The notes beneath the pieces were generated by a model that saw nothing but the letters and a program-made list of their open reading frames with translations, searched no databases and had not been told where the DNA came from. The position numbers and the translations under genes are program-made. From contig JAIUOC010000003.1 in NCBI GenBank assembly GCA_020161265.1, forward strand, positions 427,024 through 491,023: DNA of 64,000 bases. Direction: 5' to 3'. Numbering within the stretch: position 1 is the first letter of the stretch; every line of letters starts with the position of its first letter. Source of the DNA: Chloroflexota bacterium (GTDB lineage Bacteria; Chloroflexota; Chloroflexia; Chloroflexales; Herpetosiphonaceae). This document shows, piece after piece, positions 26,630 to 35,356 of this stretch.

Positions 26630-27490
26630 ATGCCTATTCGGCGCTGGACACGTCCGCTAGCGGGCGTTTTATTGGCAAGCAGCTTGGTTGCTTGCGGTGG
26701 TACTGCTGATGACAACGTGGGGGTGTTTAAAGGTGTCCCCGATGTGGTTGTTGCTGGCTCAGTAAGCAATGATTTGACAATTGACAGTGCCGAAGGTGGT
26801 ACTTTGGCGTTTGCCAAAACCGAGTTAACCGCTGGTACGGGCGAAATCAAAGTAACCTTTAACAATAAGGGTGCTGTGCCGCATAACTGGGTTTTGGTTA
26901 GCCCAGGCGAAGAAGATAAAACCGTGACCGATGCTTCAACTGATGCAAACTTTGAAGCCAAAAATGCCTTGGCCCATACCCCAACAATCAATGGCGGTGA
27001 AAGCAACCAAGTGACATTTAATATCGCTGAAGCTGGAACCTACAGTTTTATTTGTACCTATCCTGGCCACTATGCTGGTGGCATGAAGGGTACATTTAAG
27101 GTTGTTGCTGCTGGTGGCGGGGCTGCACCTGCTGGCGGCGGGGCTGGCCTTACCGTTAATAGCGGCGATGCTGCTAACATGACCTTCGTCGAAACCGAAT
27201 TGAGCGCCAATGCTGGCGAAGTCACGGTTAGTTTCAATAATGCTGGTACGTTGCCCCACAACCTCGCGATTGTTAAGCCAGGCGAGGAGCAAAAGGCTGT
27301 TGATTCAGCTGTGGCTAACGCCCCTGATTTTATGCCAAGTGCCGATACAGTTCTTGGTACGACTAAAACCATCAATGGTGGTGAAACCGCCAGCGTGACT
27401 GCAAACCTAGAACCTGGCACCTATAGCTATATCTGTGCCTATCCTGGCCACTATGCTAGCGGCATGAAGGGTACACTCACTGTCAAATAA
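26630..27490 (+). CDS. Di-domain cupredoxin (auracyanin/plastocyanin-like) lipoprotein
   Basis: A 286-residue exported lipoprotein; ATG at 26630 has GGAGG upstream. The signal peptide ends in lipobox LVAC with lipidated C22. Two homologous type-1 copper domains follow, joined by a Gly/Ala/Pro linker (about 160-173). Domain 1 has ligands H85, C142, H147, M152; domain 2 has H210, C269, H274, M279, each in C-x-YPGHY-x-x-GM. Such proteins carry single electrons at the outer membrane face; auracyanins are the Chloroflexota version. Two intact sites in one chain are unusual for auracyanin. The redox partner is unknown. Confidence 0.9.
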   Translation: MPIRRWTRPLAGVLLASSLVACGGTADDNVGVFKGVPDVVVAGSVSNDLTIDSAEGGTLAFAKTELTAGTGEIKVTFNNKGAVPHNWVLVSPGEEDKTVTDASTDANFEAKNALAHTPTINGGESNQVTFNIAEAGTYSFICTYPGHYAGGMKGTFKVVAAGGGAAPAGGGAGLTVNSGDAANMTFVETELSANAGEVTVSFNNAGTLPHNLAIVKPGEEQKAVDSAVANAPDFMPSADTVLGTTKTINGGETASVTANLEPGTYSYICAYPGHYASGMKGTLTVK

Positions 27491-27508
27491 GCGCTTGAGC
27501 TTAATCGA

Positions 27509-27545
27509 AACCGCGCTGGATCAGGACGATTCAGCGCGGTTTTTT
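27509..27545 (+). terminator. Terminator after cupredoxin gene
   Basis: Perfect 10-bp arms aaccgcgctg / cagcgcggtt followed by TTTTA. It ends the cupredoxin transcript and faces the convergent glycosyltransferase gene. Confidence 0.88.
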
Positions 27546-27566
27546 ATTGGCGAAATATTGATTGAT

Positions 27567-28385
27567 TTAGGCAAACCAATGGTTAGAATGCTGCGATTTG
27601 GATTTAGGTTTTGCCGGCAGTGAACTTGGGTACCGCCCGCGCCAATGATTGATTTGAATCGACATAATATCACGTAGAAATTGATACGCATCGCGAATTG
27701 GATGGACTTTTGAGCCAGCCACATCAACCCAATCAACCGGGATTTCAATCGTTTGATAGCCAAAAATATCGGCAATCACCAATAATTCGAGATCGAAGGC
27801 AAAACCATTGATCGTTTGGACTTGGGCAAGATGCTTGGCAACCGTGCGATGAAACAGTTTGAATCCACACTGGGTATCGTGAATCTTCAATTTTAGCCCA
27901 TGTTCGACGATCAGTCGTAGCCCGGCACTCATCACACAGCGGCCTAAACTGCGTTGTTTGGTTTGGAGCAATTGCTTGGCGCGTGAACCAATCGCGATGT
28001 CATAACTACCTAACTCCAACAACGGCAGCATGTTATCCAGCTCGGTAATTGGTGTAGCGTTGTCAGCATCGGTGAATAAAATAAAATTACCTTTAGCGGC
28101 GATAATGCCTGCCCGAACCGCATGCCCTTTGCCATGGTTACGCGTGCTCTTGATGATAGTGAGGTTGGGGTAGCGCTGAGCTTCAACTAAACTGAGCGTT
28201 TGATCGCTGGAGCCATCATCGCTGACGATTAATTCCCACGAGCGACCTAGGCTATTCAAGTAGTCGATGATTGTATTGATCGTTGGAATGATGCGTTTTT
28301 GTTCGTTGAAACAGGGGATAATCACTGAAAGTTCGGGGACTTGCCCGCTGGCTGTTTGGACGTTGGTTGGCGTTGGCTGAAGCAT
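27567..28385 (-). CDS. Family 2 glycosyltransferase (polyprenyl-phosphate sugar transferase type)
   Basis: A 272-residue GT-A fold enzyme without membrane helices. The start ELSVIIPCFNEQKRIIPT, the nucleotide-sugar/metal motif FTDADNATP, and the later DTQCGFKLFHR and IPVDWVDVAGSKV resemble dolichol-phosphate glucosyl/mannosyltransferases (ALG5/DPM1-like). It probably moves a sugar from a nucleotide onto a lipid phosphate for glycan assembly in the envelope. The donor cannot be read. No operon partner is adjacent. Confidence 0.85.
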   Translation of the reverse strand: MLQPTPTNVQTASGQVPELSVIIPCFNEQKRIIPTINTIIDYLNSLGRSWELIVSDDGSSDQTLSLVEAQRYPNLTIIKSTRNHGKGHAVRAGIIAAKGNFILFTDADNATPITELDNMLPLLELGSYDIAIGSRAKQLLQTKQRSLGRCVMSAGLRLIVEHGLKLKIHDTQCGFKLFHRTVAKHLAQVQTINGFAFDLELLVIADIFGYQTIEIPVDWVDVAGSKVHPIRDAYQFLRDIMSIQINHWRGRYPSSLPAKPKSKSQHSNHWFA

Positions 28386-28593
28386 TGTGGCAATCCCGTC
28401 AATAGTTAAATGTCGAATGCTGGCAGCATAGATCTGATAGCCCTTGGATGATATGGTCTATCAGTCCGCCCTAGCATAGCCCGTTTTGCAAGCTCCTATA
28501 ATGATTCGTAGCGTTTTGCTTGGGCAACTAGGGGATGACTTTGCGCTAGCCTGTGGGTGAGGCTTGTTGGTATGGAGTTTAGGTTGGGGAATT

Positions 28594-28628
28594 TAAAACC
28601 CATCCAATCAAGGTGCTGACTGGATGGG
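28594..28628 (-). terminator. Terminator of the HMG-CoA-lyase-like gene
   Basis: Perfect 8-bp arms cccatcca / tggatggg; on the minus strand they are followed by TTTTAAA and begin just past the stop at 28639. The other side carries TATTTTT, so it may work in both directions. Confidence 0.75.
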
Positions 28629-28638
28629 CTATTTTTGC

Positions 28639-29625
28639 TTAAACTGTGCGGCTAGCTTGCTGACCAAGGATTTCGGTTTCGTTCCATGGGCGCATAGTGC
28701 CACCTGGAATATGGCCACAAATGCCGCCTTTGATCACTTGGCCAGGCACTTCATGACCCAATAAGCTTTCGATCAATTTGGCACATGAAACCAATTTTGG
28801 AATATTGAGGCCCGTGTCGATGCCCATTTCGTGGAGCATATGCACGGTGTCTTCGGTGCAGATATTGCCTGGTGCACCTGGCGCAAAGGGACAACCACCA
28901 ATCCCGCCGATGCTGGCATCGATTCGATCAATCCCAACTTCGAGTGCCGCCAGAACGTTGGCCAACCCAGCGCCACGGGCGCTATGCGGGTGTAAGCGTA
29001 AGGGTGCGTGGGGAAAGCGCTCACGCAATGCTCGCACAACCGCTTGGACTAAGCGCGGGTGAGCCATGCCAGTAGTATCGCCAAGCGTAATTTGGCTAGC
29101 TCCGAGCGCCAAGAGCCGTTCAGTCATGGTCACAACCCGCTCGATCGGCACATCGTTTTCAAAAGGGCAGCCAAAGACCACCGAGAGCACCGCCTCAAAT
29201 TCGATTGAAGCTTCTTTGAGCGCTAAGGCGATATCGGCAGCAGCAGCCAGCGATTCGTTGATGCTCATGCGCACATTGCTTTGATTATGGCTTTCGGAAG
29301 CGCTCAAAAAGACCTGCACCGAATCGGCGCGGGCTTCGATTGCCCGTTGAGCACCACGTAAATTGGGCGCAATCGCGCTATAAATCACATCGGGGCGGCG
29401 CTCGATCCGCGCGAAAACCTCGGCGGTATCGGCCATTTGGGGCACATAGCGCGGGTTGACGAACGAACCAACTTCAATTTGGCGCAAGCCAGAATTATTG
29501 AGGGCATTGATTAACAGGATTTTTTGCTCAGTGGTGAGGATACGATCCTCATTTTGCAAGCCATCGCGGGGGCCAACTTCGCGGATGCTGACAGTGCTGG
29601 GCAGGTTGGTTAAGGGAATCATCAT
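28639..29625 (-). CDS. Hydroxymethylglutaryl-CoA lyase family protein
   Basis: A 328-residue TIM-barrel enzyme of the HMGL-like family. VSIREVGPRDGLQNED holds the catalytic R/D pair, RLHPHSARGAGLANVLAAL supplies metal-binding histidines, and IGGCPFAPGAPGN the lid cysteine characteristic of HMG-CoA lyase. Leucine degradation or a related C-C cleavage is the natural role. It stands alone between terminators, so no pathway partner confirms the substrate; a related acyltransferase/lyase activity remains possible. A second in-frame ATG is at 29622. Confidence 0.87.
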   Translation of the reverse strand: MMIPLTNLPSTVSIREVGPRDGLQNEDRILTTEQKILLINALNNSGLRQIEVGSFVNPRYVPQMADTAEVFARIERRPDVIYSAIAPNLRGAQRAIEARADSVQVFLSASESHNQSNVRMSINESLAAAADIALALKEASIEFEAVLSVVFGCPFENDVPIERVVTMTERLLALGASQITLGDTTGMAHPRLVQAVVRALRERFPHAPLRLHPHSARGAGLANVLAALEVGIDRIDASIGGIGGCPFAPGAPGNICTEDTVHMLHEMGIDTGLNIPKLVSCAKLIESLLGHEVPGQVIKGGICGHIPGGTMRPWNETEILGQQASRTV

Positions 29626-29697
29626 CGACTCCTTCGATATGTGTTAGCGGGCGTTGGAGTGCAACACCCGCTGAACACGAGCGCTAATCGCCATTGA

Positions 29698-30420
29698 TTA
29701 GCGTTTTGGATAAATAACAATTTTTCGATGCTCACCTTCGCCAGCACTTTCGGTATAGACTGACGGATCGTCGCGCAGCGCCATATGAATGATGCGGCGC
29801 TCGAATGAACTCATTGGCTCAAGTGGCATTGGGCGGCCTGATTGGCGTACCCGTTCAGCCATACGCAGTGCCAAGCCCTCAAGCGAATCTTGGCGACGTT
29901 GGCGATATTGGCCAATATCGATCACAACTTGCGACCAGCGCCCAGTTTGGCGATGAATCAAGACATTCAGCAGATATTGCAATGAGCGCAAGGTTTCGCC
30001 ACGGCGGCCAATCATCAGACCGGTGGTTTCTTCATCGACACCCTCGATATGCAAGGTTAGCGTATCTTCTTCATCATCGGAGCCTTTAGCCTTCTGTACA
30101 ACTGGCGTTACAAAGGCATCGATGTTCATGCGGGTGAGCAACGCCTCGAGCAACTGGCGAGCGAGCGCCACAGTTTGCTCATCGGTGCTGGCTACACGGC
30201 GGCGACGACGTTTGGGTTGCTCCTCATCGTCCTCATCGCCATACTCAGCGAGCAACTCATCCTCATCATCATCGACGCTGACGCGGACAAGGGCTGAATC
30301 AGCGGTTTGCGCTAAAACCTCGATCAGAGCTTCATCTTCATCTTTGCCGAGTTGGGCGAGGGCTTGAGCCACGGCCTCGGCCACGCTTGCTGCGCGTACT
30401 TCAACTTTTTGCAACGCCAT
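29698..30420 (-). CDS. jag: Jag/KhpB (EloR) RNA-binding protein
   Basis: A 240-residue protein with the Jag_N domain (about 1-50: VEVRAASVAEAVAQALAQLG), an acidic and basic linker (DDDEDELLAEYGDEDDEE, then PKRRRRR), a KH domain with IGRRGETLRSLQYLLN, and an R3H domain with LALRMAERVRQ and a final RKIVIYPKR. Jag binds RNA with KhpA and influences cell elongation. It is the last gene of the rpmH-rnpA-yidD-yidC-jag group, the usual place. Confidence 0.93.
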   Translation of the reverse strand: MALQKVEVRAASVAEAVAQALAQLGKDEDEALIEVLAQTADSALVRVSVDDDEDELLAEYGDEDDEEQPKRRRRRVASTDEQTVALARQLLEALLTRMNIDAFVTPVVQKAKGSDDEEDTLTLHIEGVDEETTGLMIGRRGETLRSLQYLLNVLIHRQTGRWSQVVIDIGQYRQRRQDSLEGLALRMAERVRQSGRPMPLEPMSSFERRIIHMALRDDPSVYTESAGEGEHRKIVIYPKR

Positions 30421-30453
30421 GTCCTACACGTTCCTCCGAATTATAAGCCGAGA

Positions 30454-31389
30454 CTAGCGCCGTTTTTTCGGCTTGCCAAGCTGCGCCTTAACATCTTCAA
30501 TTGCTTGTTCGGCTGCGATGTCGCTGCTACCACTATCGGCGGTAGCTCCTGCGGCGCTGACATCAACAACTGGTTCTAATTTCCCAAGCGCGGCCCAAAA
30601 ATCGCGGCGCTGGGGCTGATCACTGGGAGTTTCTGGTTCTTCAATCGTGATTGTAGCCGATTCTGGCAATGGTTGGTGCAAGAAACCAGTTTTTTCGGGC
30701 AAAAATGGCAAATATTTGGATAACAAGCCAAAGCCCGAGGTGAAATATTGTTGCACCAATTGAATCAACGACCCCGTGACCGAGTAAAGGGTGGCCCCTG
30801 CTGGGAATTGGAAATAGATAAAGCCAAAAATAAATGGCATAAACATCATCACTTTGTTCATTGAGGCTTGCTGTGGGTCGGGGTTGCGTTGCATTGCCAT
30901 CAAGGTTGTGATGAATTGGAGCGCGATCGCCAAAATTGGTAAGATAAAGTAGGGGTCGTGGGCACTGTTGACCGTCACGCCATTTTCAATCAAAGGCGTT
31001 AAGCGGGGCAACCACAAAAACTGCACTTGTTCAGCGGTTGCGGGAACTGAAGTACCAAATAATTGAATCGCTTGCCAAACCCCAAACAAAATTGGCAACG
31101 AAATCAAGAGCGGTAAACAACCACCAACTGGGTTGGCCCCATGCTCACGATAAAGCTTCATGGTTTCTTGGGTGAGTTTTTCGCGATCTTTGCTATATTT
31201 ACGTTGCAATTCACGCAATTTTGGCTGAATCACCATAATTTTGCGTTGCGAACGTAATTGCTTCAGCGTGAGCGGTAACATGCCCAAACGAACTAAAATC
31301 GTAAAGGCGATAATTGCCCACCCCAAGTTGCCAAACAGATGGAACAGCCATTCGAGAAATGGTAAAAAGATTGGACCAAGAAAATTCAT
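30454..31389 (-). CDS. yidC: Membrane protein insertase YidC/Oxa1
   Basis: A 311-residue insertase of the short (Gram-positive-like) type. Membrane helices are near 5-25 (FLEWLFHLFGNLGWAIIAFT), 88-105 (LPLLISLPILFGVWQAIQLF), 150-170, 185-200 and 205-220. The cytosolic coiled hairpin QPKLRELQRKYSKDREKL is present, and the C-terminal tail is disordered and ends KKRR, as in forms that bind ribosomes. It inserts proteins with or after Sec. It is separated from yidD by a possible terminator. Confidence 0.94.
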   Translation of the reverse strand: MNFLGPIFLPFLEWLFHLFGNLGWAIIAFTILVRLGMLPLTLKQLRSQRKIMVIQPKLRELQRKYSKDREKLTQETMKLYREHGANPVGGCLPLLISLPILFGVWQAIQLFGTSVPATAEQVQFLWLPRLTPLIENGVTVNSAHDPYFILPILAIALQFITTLMAMQRNPDPQQASMNKVMMFMPFIFGFIYFQFPAGATLYSVTGSLIQLVQQYFTSGFGLLSKYLPFLPEKTGFLHQPLPESATITIEEPETPSDQPQRRDFWAALGKLEPVVDVSAAGATADSGSSDIAAEQAIEDVKAQLGKPKKRR

Positions 31390-31416
31390 AGCCGTGTATT
31401 CCTACGTTGTTATAGC

Positions 31417-31448
31417 AAAAAACCCTGTGCCAAACTATGGAACAGGGT
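31417..31448 (-). terminator. Terminator-like hairpin at the yidD/yidC junction
   Basis: Seven-base perfect arms (accctgt / acaggg-t) overlap the last yidD codons and on the minus strand lead into TTTTTTG. It is a likely attenuator that lowers yidC-jag expression relative to rpmH-rnpA-yidD. Confidence 0.6.
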
Positions 31449-31641
31449 CTTCACCACCCTGTGCCCATGGATGGCAACGGGCGATCCGTTTCAGTGTCAA
31501 CCATGTACCTTTGAATGCCCCATATTTCGCGATAGCTTGATAGCCATAGTGGGAACAGGTTGGCGTATAGATACAACTTGGTGGTGTATATCGCGAAAAA
31601 CGCTGGTACAAGCGAATTAGTGCCAATAAGATCTTACCCAT
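31435..31641 (-). CDS. yidD: Membrane protein insertion efficiency factor YidD
   Basis: A 68-residue protein; ATG at 31641 with GGAAG upstream (the longer frame to 31758 reads through rnpA). [29 protein letters not shown] is the invariant YidD core with its cysteines, and [17 protein letters not shown] the usual end. It assists YidC-dependent insertion. The start overlaps the rnpA stop by eight bases. Confidence 0.95.
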   Translation of the reverse strand: MGKILLALIRLYQRFSRYTPPSCIYTPTCSHYGYQAIAKYGAFKGTWLTLKRIARCHPWAQGGEDPVP

Positions 31642-32005
31642 GGCGATCTTCCTGTGATGGTTGTTCACGATCATGCCATAGCTGCGCTTGTTGCAGTAAA
31701 CGCGAAACGGCCTGCTGAATCTGCTCCCAGGCCGCTGTGCGAAATCCCGCTCGTACAATAAATATCACATCCCAACCTGGGCGAATTTGATCGTAGACCA
31801 AACGCGTTGCTTCGCGCACTTGACGTTTGTAGCGATTGCGTTCGACGGCTGTGCCCAGCGACTTACGAACGACAATCCCACAACGAACGCGATTGGCTCG
31901 CGCTGGTGCGACGCTCAAGACCAAGAGTGGATTTGACCATGTACGACCGCCTTCGCGAACGCGGCGAAAATCGCGTGGCGAGCGAAGGCGCTGTGAACGT
32001 TGCAT
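31634..32005 (-). CDS. rnpA: Ribonuclease P protein component
   Basis: A 123-residue basic protein that helps RNase P RNA trim tRNA 5' ends. [16 protein letters not shown] is the N-terminal signature, and the RNR motif is [16 protein letters not shown]. Length is typical. It starts three bases after the rpmH stop; the pair is conserved in most bacteria. Confidence 0.95.
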   Translation of the reverse strand: MQRSQRLRSPRDFRRVREGGRTWSNPLLVLSVAPARANRVRCGIVVRKSLGTAVERNRYKRQVREATRLVYDQIRPGWDVIFIVRAGFRTAAWEQIQQAVSRLLQQAQLWHDREQPSQEDRHG

Positions 32006-32008
32006 TGT

Positions 32009-32185
32009 TTAGCGATGACCGCCTGGGCCTGCTGGTCGGCGTTTGTCGCTAACAGTTAACTTCCAGCGGCCACGTTGACGACGTGCTTTCAAAACGGCGC
32101 GGCCTGTGCGAGTTTGCATGCGCTCCAAGAAACCGTGAACACGGCGGCGCTTGATGCGTTTTGGTTGCCAAGTTCGTTTTGGCAT
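32009..32185 (-). CDS. rpmH: 50S ribosomal protein bL34 with a C-terminal extension
   Basis: A 58-residue protein that opens [20 protein letters not shown] and contains [18 protein letters not shown], which define L34. The usual length is 44-47 residues, so the final [13 protein letters not shown] is additional. GGAGG precedes the ATG at 32185. It is the first gene of the rnpA-yidD-yidC-jag cluster. Confidence 0.93.
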   Translation of the reverse strand: MPKRTWQPKRIKRRRVHGFLERMQTRTGRAVLKARRQRGRWKLTVSDKRRPAGPGGHR

Positions 32186-32291
32186 TGTGCGAATCCTCCG
32201 GTGTCAGACGAAACAAAAGCGCGTGCTCGCGCTTCTGTATAGATAAGACAAAATTGATAGCACGCCGCCATGGACGCGCTGTAGCTTATCT

Positions 32292-32321
32292 ATTATAGCC
32301 TGACCGTCTAAACCATGTCAA
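32292..32321 (-). promoter_or_regulatory. Consensus sigma-70 promoter of rpmH
   Basis: -35 TTGACA (32321-32316) and -10 TATAAT (32297-32292), both perfect, separated by 18 bp and about 107 bases upstream of rpmH. Strong expression is expected for a ribosomal-protein operon. Confidence 0.8.
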
Positions 32322-32431
32322 ATTGTATCATTCTATGCCTAACAATTAATTGTTGCTGAATAGCTAGGTCTGCGATTTGCTGAATCAGGTAGAATAGCGA
32401 TGAATTGATTTTGTAACGTAATCGGAGTGCA

Positions 32432-33355
32432 ATGATGCAAGTTCCGCTAACCCAACTAAGCGATCATATCGCCATGATCGATAATGGCCTGCTAACAACC
32501 GATGGTTTTGGGGCAACCTATGTGATACAAGGCGATCAGGTTGCCTTGATCGAAACTGGTACATCATTAACTGCTGAAGCCACTTTGGCTGGTTTGCAAC
32601 AATTAGGCATTGCGCCCGAAGCCGTTGAACACATCCTTTTAACCCATGTGCATATGGATCACAGCGGTGGGGCGGGGATTTTGGCGCAACATCTGCCTAA
32701 TGCCAAGGTTTATTTGCATTCAATGACCGCTGAGCATTTGGTCGAGCCAAGCCGTTTAATGCGCAGCGTCGAACGGGCGGTTGGTCAGATGTGGCATGTC
32801 TATGGCACGATGCTGCCGATTGCTGCCGAACGCATGCTTGCCGCCGAGAATCTAAACCTGAATCTTGGTAAAGGGATTGTGTTGCAAGCAGTGCCAACGC
32901 CTGGCCACTCGCCCGATCATTTGGCATTTTGGGAAGCACACTCGGGCACAATGTGGGCTGGTGATTCAATTGGTATCTTGATGAGCACGTTTAATCTGAA
33001 TATGCCAGTTACTCCGCCGCCAGCCTTTAATTTGGCCGATCAACTGCAAGCCTTCCAAACCTTGGCGCAGTATCCAATTCGCCAATTGTTGCCGTCGCAC
33101 TTTGGCCCAACTGTGGCTGCCCCATCCTTGGCACTTGAAGAAATGCACCAACGCTTGGTCAACATTGTGCGCGATGTGCGTGATCATCTACATCTTACAG
33201 AATTGCCAGTTGAGGCGATTGTTGAACGAGCACTACCAACCAACGAGCCAGTTTCGCCAGCGCTAAATTTGGTGTTATGGGGCAATTTATCGATGAGCGT
33301 GCGCGGCTTGAAACTGTTTTTCGAGCGTAACCCGCAAGCTGTTGAATTAATTTAA
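32432..33355 (+). CDS. Metallo-beta-lactamase-fold hydrolase
   Basis: A 307-residue soluble enzyme. The binuclear metal motif is H72-x-H74-x-D76-H77 (THVHMDHSGG), with a further metal histidine in PTPGHSPDHLAFW and an aspartate in WAGDSIG. The C-terminal half is helical, as in lactonase/glyoxalase-like members. The start may be either of the two adjacent ATGs (32432 or 32435), with CGGAG upstream. Substrate unknown; a thioester or lactone is possible. Confidence 0.85.
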   Translation: MMQVPLTQLSDHIAMIDNGLLTTDGFGATYVIQGDQVALIETGTSLTAEATLAGLQQLGIAPEAVEHILLTHVHMDHSGGAGILAQHLPNAKVYLHSMTAEHLVEPSRLMRSVERAVGQMWHVYGTMLPIAAERMLAAENLNLNLGKGIVLQAVPTPGHSPDHLAFWEAHSGTMWAGDSIGILMSTFNLNMPVTPPPAFNLADQLQAFQTLAQYPIRQLLPSHFGPTVAAPSLALEEMHQRLVNIVRDVRDHLHLTELPVEAIVERALPTNEPVSPALNLVLWGNLSMSVRGLKLFFERNPQAVELI

Positions 33356-33361
33356 GTGCTG

Positions 33362-33392
33362 AAACGCAGGATCAGCCTGATCCTGCGTTTTT
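33362..33392. terminator. Bidirectional terminator between convergent genes
   Basis: Perfect 13-bp arms aaacgcaggatca / tgatcctgcgttt around GCC, with T-rich sequence on the plus side. It separates the hydrolase and acyltransferase genes. Confidence 0.88.
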
Positions 33393-33394
33393 GA

Positions 33395-34687
33395 TTAATC
33401 GTTCAAGCTCAAAATCGTATTGGAAATTTGTTCGCCCAAATCGCGGCGGCGCTCTAGGAGTTGGGTCGTGAGGTCGGGCTGGGTCAAACGGAGCCATGAA
33501 GCGGCGGTGGCTTCACGCACTGCACGCCAGCGTTCGCTCCAGCGTAGGGCAATAAAACCAAATAATGGAGCTAACACAAGCACAATCATGCCAGCTTGCC
33601 AGGTTGTCAATAACCCGATGATCAGGCTGCTAATAATCCAGCCAATTGGTTGCAGCACGATGCCTGCGATCAATTTAATTGTGCTCAATACCTCTAGCTC
33701 TTTGGTCATGCGGGTCGCAATAATGCCGCTCAGCCGATACATCGGGTAACTAAGCACAATGCCGCACGCTGCTGGAATAAAGGCGAGGGCTGTCCACAGA
33801 AATTTGCGCCAAAAGCGCCAGCGCGTGGCCAAGGGCAATTGCGGCGACCATGGATCGGCGATGCCCAGAAGCCGTAAAGTACGGGCATAGCGTTGCGCTT
33901 TGGCGGCGAGCGTCGCCAATTGCACCCGTTCGGTAGGGGTGAGCGAAGTATAGGCTTCGCGTCCACTGGGGCGTTTGCGGCGCAACCGATCGACTGTCCA
34001 GCCAACCATCACTGGCAGACCTCGCAATAATTCAGCATTGCCAGCCTGAAACACCACGCCGCCCAAATGCTCGGCCATGCGGCTGGTCAAACTGGCAACA
34101 GCCTGTTCGCGTTCGGCCTCGGCATGCTGAAATTCGGCTACATTGATTGGTTTGCCAACTAATAAGAGCACCGAAGACCGAAAAATATGCTTATCTTCAT
34201 ACCATAAGCCAATTGGTACGATGTTGAGATCAAGTTGCCAATTATGCTCGGCCTCGGCTCCGAGCGCAATCCTCGCTGCGCCTGAGCGTAGTGGCAATAA
34301 ATAAGCCTCAGAGTGTGATGTGCCTTCGGGAAACAAGGCTAAATGATGTTGATCAGCTAAAAGTTGACGACAACGAGCAAAGGTTTGCTCATTTTGATCG
34401 CGGGTATTCGAGCCTTCAGCGGCATCACGTTGGCGATAGATCGGCAATGCACCAAAGTTTTGCATCATCCAACGGCCAATTGGGTTGTTGAAAAAAGTGT
34501 TTTTGGCCAAAAATGCTACAGGCTGACCAAGAATTAACATCAATAAGAGCGGGTCGAGCAAGCCATTGGGGTGATTGAGCACAAACATCACCCGCCCACG
34601 AGGCAACTGCTCCAAGCCTTCGACGGCGATCCGAGGGTAGTACAAACGTAAGAGCCGAAACACCAGCCAACGTACAAAACGCCCCAT
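33395..34687 (-). CDS. Long PlsC-like glycerolipid acyltransferase
   Basis: A 430-residue protein with the acyltransferase block I VLNHPNGLLDPLLL (H39, D45, one residue longer than the usual HxxxxD) and block III LALFPEGTSHSEAYLLPLRSG. This spacing and phrase are like the GPAT/Gat-type LPLAT subgroup. The C-terminal 150 residues carry about three membrane helices (FLWTALAFIPAACGIVLSY and following), which simple PlsC enzymes lack. It probably acylates glycerol-3-phosphate or a lysolipid. Confidence 0.83.
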   Translation of the reverse strand: MGRFVRWLVFRLLRLYYPRIAVEGLEQLPRGRVMFVLNHPNGLLDPLLLMLILGQPVAFLAKNTFFNNPIGRWMMQNFGALPIYRQRDAAEGSNTRDQNEQTFARCRQLLADQHHLALFPEGTSHSEAYLLPLRSGAARIALGAEAEHNWQLDLNIVPIGLWYEDKHIFRSSVLLLVGKPINVAEFQHAEAEREQAVASLTSRMAEHLGGVVFQAGNAELLRGLPVMVGWTVDRLRRKRPSGREAYTSLTPTERVQLATLAAKAQRYARTLRLLGIADPWSPQLPLATRWRFWRKFLWTALAFIPAACGIVLSYPMYRLSGIIATRMTKELEVLSTIKLIAGIVLQPIGWIISSLIIGLLTTWQAGMIVLVLAPLFGFIALRWSERWRAVREATAASWLRLTQPDLTTQLLERRRDLGEQISNTILSLND

Positions 34688-34735
34688 GAAAATACCCCCA
34701 ATTTCTGTGATACGATAGCTGCAAAGGAGGCAGTT

Positions 34736-35356
34736 ATGAATACCACCGAACTACGCGAATTGCTTGCTAGTTTGCCCCCAGCCCTGCTGCAAGCGCTTGA
34801 AAGTGGTGATGTACTGGCGGTTGAAGCCGCCTTCGCTGCACTATCAGCTGAGCAGCAAAGCTTGGTTGCCCAGCAACTTGAGCAGTTTCAGCAACTCCAG
34901 GTTGAGCAAGCGCTAGACCGCTACGCTGAAGCCCCAACCCTTGAGCAATTGATCGAACAACTACCCGCTGATTTGCGCGAAGCAGTGCTAAATAATGATC
35001 AAGCCCAAATTCAGGCCTTGTATGATCGGCTCGAACGCCATGAACAAGACCAACTCGGTGAGTTATTGCTCAGCATTCAAATGCTGGTAGTGCAACAGAG
35101 TGATGCTGGCGGCGGAATGGATCTCGAAGATTTTGCAAGTTTGCTTGATGCTATTGTAGCAGCAACTGACGATCCTGCGCTACCACGCGCCGAATTACGC
35201 CTGACCTTGGCAGACCTTGAGAGCCTTGGTTGGCAACTCAGCGCGGCAGTTGAGCAGATTTGGGCTGGCGAACGTGATCCTCAACGTTTATTGAATGGCC
35301 TTGATGATCGTGATCGTGATTTGATTAACTATATTCTCGCGACGCTCAAGCATTAA
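34736..35356 (+). CDS. Helical protein with an internal duplication
   Basis: A 206-residue acidic, soluble protein with the strong site AAAGGAGG before ATG. Residues 6-59 and 69-122 are repeats of one another without gaps (ELLASLPPALLQALESGD versus QLIEQLPADLREAVLNND), offset by 63 residues. The C-terminal 80 residues are helical (LEDFASLLDAIVAA). I recognise no family. It is divergent from the acyltransferase gene and 167 bp before the peptide gene. Confidence 0.6.
   Translation: MNTTELRELLASLPPALLQALESGDVLAVEAAFAALSAEQQSLVAQQLEQFQQLQVEQALDRYAEAPTLEQLIEQLPADLREAVLNNDQAQIQALYDRLERHEQDQLGELLLSIQMLVVQQSDAGGGMDLEDFASLLDAIVAATDDPALPRAELRLTLADLESLGWQLSAAVEQIWAGERDPQRLLNGLDDRDRDLINYILATLKH

Noticed and set aside
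32186..32431. Chromosomal origin beside rpmH
   Set aside because: No cluster of DnaA boxes or AT-rich unwinding element and no dnaA were found.
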